A stretch of DNA of 31,460 nucleotides from Rickettsiales bacterium UBA1997. GTDB taxonomy: Bacteria > Pseudomonadota > Alphaproteobacteria > Rickettsiales > UBA1997. The notes under the pieces are model-generated. The model saw only the letters and a program-made list of their open reading frames with translations. It had not been told where the DNA came from and ran no database searches. This document shows positions 1 to 6,263 of this stretch, piece by piece. Position numbers and translations under genes: made by a program. The first letter of the stretch is position 1; each line of letters begins with the position of its first letter. The stretch is taken from the NCBI GenBank assembly GCA_002335845.1, contig DDCV01000056.1, positions 1 through 31,460 on the forward strand, read 5' to 3'.

Positions 1-24
1 CCAGGAACAATAGAGTGGGAATAA
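1..24 (+). CDS. C-terminal end of an unidentified upstream gene (partial)
   Basis: Frame 1 reads PGTIEWE and then TAA at 22-24, six bases before the next start codon. The short spacing to a same-strand gene suggests the last codons of an upstream member of the arsC transcription unit. Seven residues are too few to identify a family, and chance cannot be excluded. Confidence 0.4.
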   Translation, partial: PGTIEWE

Positions 25-30
25 AAAGGA

Positions 31-381
31 ATGCTTGAATTAACAATATACCATAACCCCAAGTGTAGTAAATCACGCCAAACATTAGATATTATTGAAA
101 GTAATAATATTAAGCCTAAAATTAAACTATATTTAAAAGAAGAGATTACCTATGATGAGCTTAATGATGTTTTAAAAAAACTCAATATAAGACCAAGAGA
201 ATTATTACGTAAAAATGAGGCTGAGTATAAAGAAAATAATATGCAGGATCCTAGCATAAGTGATAAAGAAATAATTAGGCTTATGATTTCTTTCCCTAAA
301 TTGATTGAGAGACCGATTGTAATAAGTAAAGATAAAGCTATTCTGGGTCGCCCGCCAGAAAATGTGATGAGTATGATATAA
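31..381 (+). CDS. arsC: ArsC/Spx-family reductase, arsenate reductase-like
   Basis: A 116-residue thioredoxin-fold protein of the ArsC/Spx/YffB family. The N-terminal HNPKCSKSR motif places the redox cysteine at residue 12, as in E. coli ArsC. Arginines in the NIRPREL, IERPIV and LGRPPE motifs match the oxyanion-binding arginines known in ArsC. In that family the enzyme reduces arsenate to arsenite with glutathione and glutaredoxin in the cytoplasm. At 116 residues it is shorter than plasmid ArsC (about 141) and close to chromosomal YffB-like proteins, so the true substrate is uncertain. AAGGA abuts the ATG directly, an unusually close ribosome-binding site. No other ars genes are nearby. Its last five codons are repeated at 2907-2921, in front of tusE. 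Confidence 0.82.
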   Translation: MLELTIYHNPKCSKSRQTLDIIESNNIKPKIKLYLKEEITYDELNDVLKKLNIRPRELLRKNEAEYKENNMQDPSISDKEIIRLMISFPKLIERPIVISKDKAILGRPPENVMSMI

Positions 382-458
382 AGATAGATTAATGATAAAA
401 GTAGAACCTAAATAGAGGTTCAGATGGGTTTTGAATAAATACTAATGACTAGTCAACT
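367..458 (+). repeat. Left copy of a 92-bp imperfect direct repeat (arsC end / tusE start)
   Basis: This segment aligns without gaps to 2907-2998, with 77 of 92 bases identical by hand count. It covers the last five codons of arsC, the arsC-tusE spacer and the first 17 codon positions of tusE. Weaker similarity continues to about 489 after a 12-bp extra stretch at 459-470. The two copies bracket the cassette at 508-2768. Confidence 0.88.
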
Positions 459-489
459 AACTGATCAACTGATATAATTATCTGGATGA
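408..489 (+). pseudogene. Dead 5' fragment of tusE
   Basis: In the frame matching intact tusE at 2948, the ATG has become CTA (408-410). The following codons read N R G S D G F stop I N T N D stop S T, against N R D A D G F L I N T S D W S T in the intact gene. The stops are TGA at 432-434 and TAG at 450-452. The purine-rich ribosome-binding site in front of intact tusE is also altered here. After codon 17 a 12-bp insertion occurs and similarity fades by about 489. It is a decayed remnant and not a gene. Confidence 0.8.
450..478 (+). promoter_or_regulatory. Candidate sigma70 promoter of the oxygenase-methyltransferase cassette
   Basis: TAGTCA at 450-455 (4/6 to the -35 consensus), a 17-bp spacer and a perfect TATAAT at 473-478 lie 30 bp upstream of the first cassette gene. 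The site lies in the decayed tusE remnant. A tandem AACTGAT (459-465 and 467-473) fills the spacer. GGAGG just before the ATG at 508 gives a good ribosome-binding site. Confidence 0.5.
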
Positions 490-507
490 TTAGGGGTCGG
501 AGGAAAA

Positions 508-1344
508 ATGAATATTGAAAGATTTGATAAGAGTGAGTCAGTTCTTGCAAAGCAATATTTTGATGAGTTTGGTTTTGTAATTATTAAAAACGGAATCGAT
601 AAACCAATTTTAGATGATTTTAAACAAGAGCTCTTAAGGATTATTAGGGCTTACTTTAGCAAAGCAAATATTTCTGAAGATATCTCGGATGAACAAATTT
701 TCCACAAAGGGATGGAGCTTCTGGAAGATTCCGACCATATGTTTGTTGCTTCAATATATGACACCATTTCACTTTCTCCTGCCTTTTTGAGGATTGTGTC
801 ATCTGGTTTGATTGAAAAATGGGTCTGCTCCTTTTTAGAAAAACCAAATGCACCCCTATATGGATATACTAATCGATGCTTAATTGCCCCTCCACTTGAT
901 GAAATAAGGAAGTATGATTGGCATCAAGAAGTTTTTTATACGGTACCGAGAGGATCTTTCATACAAACTTGGGCTCCGCTTATTTCTGATACATCCGTAT
1001 TAAACGGTACTATCCAGATAGCCCCAGGTTCCCACAGAGAGGGTATTGCAAAACAAACATGGACAGAAATAGATGGTCGAGCATCATATCCCATGATTGA
1101 TGATGAAATTATGGCTAAATATGATCAGTTGTCTGTTGAAATGAAGCTAGGAGAGCTAATGCTTTTTTCTGGGTATCTTGCGCATCGCTCAGGAACTAAT
1201 TCATCTGATAAGCATAGATATTCACTAGTTGGGATGTATCATGATGTTTCAGCACAAGAGTTCATCGCTCCTTCAGTGGATTTGAACCACAGAGGTCAAA
1301 CTCCCGAAGAATACTTTAACAGTCATTTTGAGAAAATTGTGTGA
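508..1344 (+). CDS. PhyH-family Fe(II)/2-oxoglutarate dioxygenase
   Basis: A 278-residue phytanoyl-CoA dioxygenase-like protein. The iron triad is visible as H139-x-E141 (in DWHQEVFY) and H226 (in YLAHRSGTN), and R237 (in HRYSL) fits the 2-oxoglutarate-binding arginine. IQIAPGSHREG near 169-179 is typical of the family. These enzymes hydroxylate or otherwise oxidise small molecules or lipids using O2 and 2-oxoglutarate, and the substrate cannot be told from sequence. The H-x-E rather than H-x-D form is seen in some members. The gene is preceded by GGAGG and ends in a GTGA overlap with the methyltransferase gene, so the two are translationally coupled. Base composition is clearly less AT-rich than in the flanks, which suggests acquisition. 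Confidence 0.85.
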   Translation: MNIERFDKSESVLAKQYFDEFGFVIIKNGIDKPILDDFKQELLRIIRAYFSKANISEDISDEQIFHKGMELLEDSDHMFVASIYDTISLSPAFLRIVSSGLIEKWVCSFLEKPNAPLYGYTNRCLIAPPLDEIRKYDWHQEVFYTVPRGSFIQTWAPLISDTSVLNGTIQIAPGSHREGIAKQTWTEIDGRASYPMIDDEIMAKYDQLSVEMKLGELMLFSGYLAHRSGTNSSDKHRYSLVGMYHDVSAQEFIAPSVDLNHRGQTPEEYFNSHFEKIV

Positions 1345-2768
1345 AAATTATAAGCCCAAAAGGAGATGACAAATTTAAATCGGACACTGACAGCTTTCCA
1401 GCAGGGAGGCTTTTAAATCTTCTTTCGACCTATGAAAAGAAAACGCTGAGCGCTGAAGTAGAGATATTACTTGCAGAAGACTGTACTATAATTGATGAAA
1501 ATGTTGTACTCGAGGTTCTCGATGAATTTCATGCTCACTCTGTAGAGGTAACATTTTTAGGTGGGATCGATGGGACAATTCCTAGGCATGTAATCATAAA
1601 TGGTGGATTAGAGAAAAAAAATTATTTCGTTCCGGATCAGGGGCTCATAGGGGTCAATTTTTCAATCGGTAGGCCTCTAAGAAAGAAAATATTCAATGCA
1701 ATTATGGAGCATTTTAATGATTTGGCGAGCTATAGTTTTTCACGCTTTGTCGAAATAATTAAGTCTGATCGAGTGCGAGATATTTGTCTCACTTACGGGG
1801 AGACGGAAAAAAAGCTATTTGATATTTCTGAATGCCCTAATTGTGGTTCAAGCTGTATTTCACCCATAACGGTTGGGGAAGGCAATGCGATTACAGGATT
1901 TTTAGACGCTCGACATAATGTATACCATCACTGTAATAGTTGTTCGCTTGTTTATCTGTCACGCCAAGTAAATAAAAATGATTTAGGTATTTTTTATGAT
2001 ACATTTTCTTATGATAGATCTCAGAGCTGCGAAGATACACTCATTAATTGGGACGGTTTGAATGAAGCATCAAATTCCCATTTTGGAAATCATCTAATTG
2101 GAATAGATAACATAAAGTCTAGTGATAGTGTTCTTGATCTTGGGTGCGGTAGGGGTGATTTCCTTAGTTTGGCGCGTGGCGCTAGGCCCATGGCGTCTCT
2201 AACTGGTGTTGATTTTCATATTCCTGATCCAATTCTAGATGCTATGAAGCAACTCAATATCAACGGATTCAGTTCGGACATTGTCGACTGGGTTAAAAAT
2301 CAAAAAGAATCAGCAGCGTTTGATATTATTACTATGTGGGAAGTCATAGAGCACCTAAAGATTAATGACCTTAAATCTCTTCTTCATTCAATTAAGAAGC
2401 TGCTTAAACCAGACGGAAAATTGATTTTTTCTACGCCTGACTTTTATGATATACATGGACAGAGCTTAGATTTTTGGGCAATGGCTCCTGGTGAGCATCT
2501 CTATGTTTTTAATCTTAAGTTTTGTGCTCATATGTTATCGGAACTTGGATACGAGTTAGTGGATTATGAGAGAGAATCAGTAACAACCAAGTTGCCTAAT
2601 AGATGGTATGAATATGGAGCGGAAACTAACTCTACTTTATCCGGAAGAGCAAGTTCTTCCGTAATTGAATCAGTTCTCTCGGACGATGAGTTGCGCGAAA
2701 AATTCAAGCAAATTAATCGAAAAAACAAGGTTGGCAGTGAATTAATTATTATCGCTAAAGCGAAGTGA
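1341..2768 (+). CDS. Zinc-ribbon class I SAM-dependent methyltransferase with uncharacterised N-terminal domain
   Basis: A 475-residue protein starting at a GTG that overlaps the upstream TGA by four bases. Residues 1 to about 155 resemble no family I can name. A zinc-ribbon-like CPNC (165-168) and CNSC (198-201) pair follows, then a class I methyltransferase fold. In that fold VLDLGCGRGDF (264-274) is SAM motif I, GVDFH (289-293) carries the acidic ribose-binding residue, and FDIITMWEVIEHL (327-339) and the region after KLLKPDGKLIFS are the later motifs. The arrangement resembles Methyltransf_23-type enzymes that act on sugars or small molecules. Coupling to the PhyH oxygenase suggests both act on the same product. 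GC content is raised relative to the flanks (about 40-50% on lines I counted, against about 28-35%). Confidence 0.8.
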   Translation: MKIISPKGDDKFKSDTDSFPAGRLLNLLSTYEKKTLSAEVEILLAEDCTIIDENVVLEVLDEFHAHSVEVTFLGGIDGTIPRHVIINGGLEKKNYFVPDQGLIGVNFSIGRPLRKKIFNAIMEHFNDLASYSFSRFVEIIKSDRVRDICLTYGETEKKLFDISECPNCGSSCISPITVGEGNAITGFLDARHNVYHHCNSCSLVYLSRQVNKNDLGIFYDTFSYDRSQSCEDTLINWDGLNEASNSHFGNHLIGIDNIKSSDSVLDLGCGRGDFLSLARGARPMASLTGVDFHIPDPILDAMKQLNINGFSSDIVDWVKNQKESAAFDIITMWEVIEHLKINDLKSLLHSIKKLLKPDGKLIFSTPDFYDIHGQSLDFWAMAPGEHLYVFNLKFCAHMLSELGYELVDYERESVTTKLPNRWYEYGAETNSTLSGRASSSVIESVLSDDELREKFKQINRKNKVGSELIIIAKAK

Positions 2769-2906
2769 AGACCTTTTCACAATTTTATCAATTACTTCCA
2801 GCCTTGAATAAGTTATTGGTATGATAGTCAAAAGGGAGTCCAGTTAGGATTTTCCTAAGTTGCTACAAGAGCGAATAGAAAAAGCTAATCCATGCCACAC
2901 GTTTTC

Positions 2907-2998
2907 ATGAGCATGATATAAAGATAGATTAACGATAGAGGTAGAAAATGAATAGAGATGCAGATGGATTTTTAATAAATACAAGTGATTGGTCAACT
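2907..2998 (+). repeat. Right copy of the 92-bp imperfect direct repeat
   Basis: It begins with ATGAGCATGATATAA, which encodes the same M S M I stop as the end of arsC although no arsC precedes it here. It then runs through the spacer into intact tusE. Similarity to the left copy (367-458) starts abruptly at 2907, which marks the right edge of the inserted segment. The 138 bases between 2769 and 2906 hold no gene I can support. Confidence 0.88.
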
Positions 2999-3238
2999 GA
3001 AATAATGAATCAGATGGCTACAGAAGATGGCTTTGAGATTACTGATGAAGTAGAAAAATATATTATGAAAGCGCGTGAAATGTATAATGCAACAGGTACA
3101 GTTCCAGCGGTTAGAGTATTTGCAAAAGAATTTGGCATGGATAGAAAAGCGAAAGAGTTATATGAAGTTTTTGAGTCTGGCCCAATGAAAAAAATAGCAA
3201 AATATGGTGGACTGCCCAAACCCACAGGTTGCGTGTAA
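2948..3238 (+). CDS. tusE: TusE/DsrC-family sulfur carrier for tRNA 2-thiolation
   Basis: A 96-residue member of the DsrC/TusE family. The C-terminal GLPKPTGCV carries the penultimate cysteine (C95) that holds persulfide sulfur. The second upstream cysteine of true DsrC is absent, which favours TusE. In the known pathway TusE accepts sulfur from TusBCD and hands it to MnmA for 2-thiouridine in tRNA wobble positions. TusBCD genes are not in this window. AGAGG six bases before the ATG is a good ribosome-binding site. It heads an operon with the next three genes. Its first 17 codon positions exist a second time, as a dead copy, at 408-458. Confidence 0.88.
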   Translation: MNRDADGFLINTSDWSTEIMNQMATEDGFEITDEVEKYIMKAREMYNATGTVPAVRVFAKEFGMDRKAKELYEVFESGPMKKIAKYGGLPKPTGCV

Positions 3239-3249
3239 AATATACTAAT

Positions 3250-3981
3250 ATGAAATATGTATTAATCATAGGGGCAAAAAGTGAGCTTGGCATTGAACTC
3301 GCAAGATTATATGCTGGCAACCAATATAACCTATATTTAGCTGGTCGATCAATCAATGATATGCAAGATGAAGCAGATCATCTGGAAAGAGTGTTTAATA
3401 TTAAAGTAACTCTATGTAACCTAGATGTAACTAATTTTATTTCACATCAGAAATTTTATGAATCTATGCTCATAAAGCCAATTGGAGTAATTTATGCTGC
3501 TGGATATTACCCTGACCCTCTCTTAGTTACCACTAATTGGGAGGAAAGCGCTAATGCTATTAATGTGAATTATACGGGAGCTGTTTCATTGCTGGGCATA
3601 ATAGCAGAAGATTTTTATAAACATAAATCAGGGTTCATTATTGGTATTGCATCGGTATCTGGAGTAAGAGGAAGGGCAAAAAATTATATATATGGAAGCT
3701 CTAAAGCAGCTCTAATTACATATTTAAGTGGATTGAGGAATAAGCTTGATAAGGAAAAAGTAAGTGTGTTAACTGTAATATCAGGATATATCCAAACAAA
3801 AAAAAGCCCTAAAAATGAATTATCAAAGCCATTAGTAATAAACCCTAAGCAACTTGCTACAAAAATATTTGTAGCTCAACAAGAAAAGAAAAGTATAATA
3901 TATTCTAGTTATGCTTGGAAAATAATTATGCTCATCATTAAAATATTACCAGAGTCAATTTTTAAAAAATTAAATATTTAG
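3250..3981 (+). CDS. Short-chain dehydrogenase, DprE2-like
   Basis: A 243-residue SDR when started at ATG 3250. A TTG at 3229 would overlap tusE and adds seven poorly fitting residues. GAKSELG (8-14) is the nucleotide-binding loop, YAAG (82-85) sits at the NNAG position, and S135, Y148 and K152 form the catalytic set. GRAKNYIYGSSK and the LSGLRNKL segment resemble the keto-reductase partner of decaprenylphosphoryl-ribose epimerase (DprE2). The DprE1-like oxidase partner is not present here, so the substrate remains open. A hydrophobic stretch near 223-233 may contact membrane. One base separates it from the phosphatase gene. Confidence 0.8.
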   Translation: MKYVLIIGAKSELGIELARLYAGNQYNLYLAGRSINDMQDEADHLERVFNIKVTLCNLDVTNFISHQKFYESMLIKPIGVIYAAGYYPDPLLVTTNWEESANAINVNYTGAVSLLGIIAEDFYKHKSGFIIGIASVSGVRGRAKNYIYGSSKAALITYLSGLRNKLDKEKVSVLTVISGYIQTKKSPKNELSKPLVINPKQLATKIFVAQQEKKSIIYSSYAWKIIMLIIKILPESIFKKLNI

Positions 3982-3982
3982 T

Positions 3983-4570
3983 ATGAAAATAGCTTTTTTT
4001 GACTTTGATGGAACCATAACTAAGCAAGATAGCACGATTAAATTCATAAGATTTTTTTCTGGAGATTTAAAATATATTATTGGGATAATAATTTTATCTC
4101 CATTACTCATACTTTATAAGCTAAATATATTGAGTAATAATTATATTAAAAAAATAATAATAACTTATTTTTTTAAAGGTGAAAGTGAAGAAATTTTTAA
4201 AAATAAAGCAAAATTATTTTCTTCTAGTATTATTAACAAACTTATTAGAAAAAAAGCTTTAGATAGATTAGATTGGCATAAAAACGAAGGACATAAAATT
4301 GTGGTCGTTTCGGCATCAATAAATCTATGGTTACAAGATTGGTGTGATTCTAATAACTTTACCCTGATTGCGTCAGAACTTGAAATAGTTAATGGAAGAA
4401 TTACAGGAAGCCTGTTATCTAATAATTGTCATGGCCCTGAAAAAGTGAAGAGAATATTAGATAAATATAATTTATCTGACTACACTTATGTTTATGCATA
4501 TGGTAATAGCAGGGGTGACTATGAAATGCTTGATATAGCTAATGAAAAACATTATAAGCCATTCAGATGA
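3983..4570 (+). CDS. HAD-IB family phosphatase
   Basis: A 195-residue HAD-superfamily hydrolase. The DFDGT motif supplies nucleophile D7 and acid/base D9. VVVSAS near 110-115 is motif II, and GNSRGDYEML near 174-183 carries the motif III/IV aspartate. Family members of subclass IB (SerB-like, TIGR01490-like) dephosphorylate small molecules or lipid-linked phosphates. A hydrophobic segment around residues 31-46 could tether it to the membrane. It overlaps the next gene by ATGA and follows the SDR by one base, so all three are probably co-translated. Very AT-rich coding, unlike the cassette upstream. Confidence 0.82.
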   Translation: MKIAFFDFDGTITKQDSTIKFIRFFSGDLKYIIGIIILSPLLILYKLNILSNNYIKKIIITYFFKGESEEIFKNKAKLFSSSIINKLIRKKALDRLDWHKNEGHKIVVVSASINLWLQDWCDSNNFTLIASELEIVNGRITGSLLSNNCHGPEKVKRILDKYNLSDYTYVYAYGNSRGDYEMLDIANEKHYKPFR

Positions 4571-5019
4571 AAAAAATCATTCATATTGATTACGATAAAA
4601 TATTTGCTCCAGAGTTATCTCCAAAAGAGATGTTAGAGCTCGGTGTTTTTGGTGGATATTATTTTAAAAAAGATTTTCTAGAATTTCCAAAATCTTGGTT
4701 TAAAAATGCAAAAATTAGCGCAGACAAGTTTGACGTCAATATGAATTATTTTAATATTAAATCAGGGTTACCAATTGAGCATTGGGTCAATAAAGGTTGG
4801 ATTTTTCCTGAAGATCCTATTGGTTGGTTTCAATGGTATTGTCGATATTCAATGGGTAGGAGATTACCCGATATTGATAAGATTCAGATAATGCGCTGGA
4901 AATCTTTTGGGCCCAGACATAAGGGTGGCATTAAAAAAAACTGCCTCGAAGAGGACTATGCATGTCGACCAAAACAACGCCAAGGTCTCCTTCAATGGGG
5001 ATATGATCCATTTTTCTAA
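4567..5019 (+). CDS. Conserved protein of unknown function
   Basis: A 150-residue soluble protein with no family that I can name. It is rich in aromatic residues, with a GWFQWYCRYSMGRR block (86-99), an invariant-looking PDIDKIQIMRW (101-111), GPRHKGG (115-121) and C133-x2-KQRQ-x3-QW near the C-terminus. The clustering of Trp, Arg, His and Cys looks like a conserved functional site and not low-complexity sequence. No signal peptide or membrane segment is visible. The start overlaps the phosphatase stop (ATGA), so it belongs to the tusE-SDR-HAD operon. Confidence 0.75.
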   Translation: MKKIIHIDYDKIFAPELSPKEMLELGVFGGYYFKKDFLEFPKSWFKNAKISADKFDVNMNYFNIKSGLPIEHWVNKGWIFPEDPIGWFQWYCRYSMGRRLPDIDKIQIMRWKSFGPRHKGGIKKNCLEEDYACRPKQRQGLLQWGYDPFF

Positions 5020-5064
5020 TATAATTCCAGCAAGATTAATAGCACTTGAAAAGCTTTCAAAAAA

Positions 5065-5095
5065 AAAGGCCGAAAGGGGGTATAATTCGGCCTTT
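5065..5095 (-). terminator. Hairpin terminator, strongest in minus orientation
   Basis: AAAGGCCGAA (5065-5074) pairs perfectly with TTCGGCCTTT (5086-5095) around an 11-base loop. On the minus strand the stem is followed by a run of T (complement of the A tract at 5059-5067), the classic intrinsic form. On the plus strand only three T end the stem. It lies 45 bases past the unknown-function gene, so it may serve both strands. Confidence 0.72.
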
Positions 5096-5162
5096 AGTAT
5101 AAAGGGGTGGAGATATGACAGTTGTCTATATCTTGTATATAACAATAATATAACAAATATAC

Positions 5163-5249
5163 TTTGTCAACCCACTATATGAACAAAATATAATAAATAT
5201 GCCTTATATGTGTACGTGTCTGTAAATATCCTAACAAAAGGTTGACAAA
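5163..5249. repeat. Pair of inverted 10-bp boxes in the regulator leader
   Basis: TTTGTCAACC (5163-5172) is the exact reverse complement of GGTTGACAAA (5240-5249). The two boxes are 77 bp apart start to start. Each overlaps a -35-like element: TTGTCA at 5164, and TTGACA at 5242 with a weak -10 (AAGAAT, 5265-5270) after 17 bp. They could be autoregulatory operators, or simply two -35 elements. Direct ATAACAA repeats lie just upstream in the 5138-5155 area. The rest of 5020-5315 holds no supportable gene. Confidence 0.45.
5164..5194 (+). promoter_or_regulatory. Candidate promoter P1 of the MerR-like regulator (19-bp spacer)
   Basis: TTGTCA at 5164-5169 and a perfect TATAAT at 5189-5194 are separated by 19 bp, the long spacing typical of MerR-controlled promoters. 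The spacer contains TATGAAC (5178-5184). The blocks CTTTGTCAA, TATGAAC and TATAAT recur in the same order at the proteorhodopsin promoter. Confidence 0.5.
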
Positions 5250-5315
5250 AGTCATTAAAAACATAAGAATAAGGACAGTTAAGTTACATTAAACTATTAG
5301 AGGGATATTTAAACA

Positions 5316-6263
5316 GTGAAAGGTGAGTTATCTAAAAAACCACGACACTTGATACAGGTTGTTGGAAGAAGAACCGGTATAAGCTCAGATGTTATAAGAG
5401 CATGGGAGAGAAGGTATAATGCGGTAATATCTCAAAGAACAGAGACAAATCGTAGATTATATACGGATGATGATATAGAGAAATTAACTCTTTTGAAAAG
5501 GGCCACTAGCGCTGGAAGAAGAATTGGTGATATAGCTCGATTATCATACGATGATTTGTTTGAGCTTGTTATGGGTGACGAGTCAAACACAACAAGATCT
5601 TACCAGAGGCCTAGTACCGGAACTGTTATGGAGCTATTTGATGAAGCTGCATCTGCTATAGACTTAATGGATTCAAATAGATTAGATGTTACGCTGTCAA
5701 ATGCAGTAGCCATGTTAAGTACAACTGATTTTTTAATGGAATTCTTAAAGCCGCTTCATACATATATAAATGATGAGTGCGGAAGGGGATCTCTTAGATA
5801 TGTTCAAGAAAAATTTTCTAAGATTGCAATAAGAAACTGTTTATCTAACTTGTATACTAAATTCAGATCTTCGAAAGAAGAGGGGCCAAAAATAATAATA
5901 GGATCTCTTACTTCTGAATATGAAAATTTAGACACGCTAATGCACACTATTGTCGCTCAAAATATAGGCTGGAATGTCACATATGTTGGCAATAATATAC
6001 CCCATGATGAGTTAACATATATGGCTAACAAAATATCAGCGAGAACTATGGTGATAGCTTTAAATAATCCACGAGATATAGCAAGGAAATCATATGAGAT
6101 TAGAACGCTTAAAGCAAAAGCAGATTATAAAGAGAATATAGTGCTAATAGGTAGTCAGGCTTCGAATTATAGGCAAATTGCAGATGATGTAAAGGCTGTC
6201 ATATCACCAGATTTAAGTACCTTCAGATTTACTCTAGAAAGATTATATGGATTAATCAGATAG
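5316..6263 (+). CDS. MerR-family regulator with degenerate cobalamin-binding domain (MlrA/CarH-like)
   Basis: A 315-residue protein from a GTG start. It carries a MerR-type winged helix (about 8-75; DVIRAWERRY 25-34, ETNRRLY 43-49), then a helical bundle and a Rossmann-like domain as in light- and B12-sensing CarH/LitR. The two B12 signatures are broken. The Wx9EH position has E165-K166 and no Trp. The ExHxxG loop reads E201-x-E203-x-x-D206, so the cobalt-ligating His is Glu and the Gly is Asp. It probably does not bind adenosylcobalamin, like E. coli MlrA. CarH/LitR proteins often control carotenoid or rhodopsin genes, and such genes lie at the right end of this window. The 3' end overlaps valS tail to tail by 12 bases. 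Confidence 0.85.
   Translation: MKGELSKKPRHLIQVVGRRTGISSDVIRAWERRYNAVISQRTETNRRLYTDDDIEKLTLLKRATSAGRRIGDIARLSYDDLFELVMGDESNTTRSYQRPSTGTVMELFDEAASAIDLMDSNRLDVTLSNAVAMLSTTDFLMEFLKPLHTYINDECGRGSLRYVQEKFSKIAIRNCLSNLYTKFRSSKEEGPKIIIGSLTSEYENLDTLMHTIVAQNIGWNVTYVGNNIPHDELTYMANKISARTMVIALNNPRDIARKSYEIRTLKAKADYKENIVLIGSQASNYRQIADDVKAVISPDLSTFRFTLERLYGLIR

Noticed and set aside
508..2947. Insertion sequence or prophage origin of the cassette
   Set aside because: There is no transposase, integrase, terminal inverted repeat or phage gene. The flanking repeats are host gene sequence and not a short target duplication.
3010..3356. Minus-strand frames over tusE and the SDR start
   Set aside because: Both lie antisense to conserved family sequence and lack any domain or ribosome-binding site.
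5110..5130. Imperfect hairpin GATATGACA...TGTCTATATC in the regulator leader
   Set aside because: The stem needs a bulge and is mostly A-T pairs, so it is not convincing in such AT-rich DNA.
4907..5182. 91-codon plus-strand frame overlapping the end of the unknown-function gene
   Set aside because: It covers the hairpin and AT-rich leader, shows no domain, and lies out of frame over a clearly coding 3' end.
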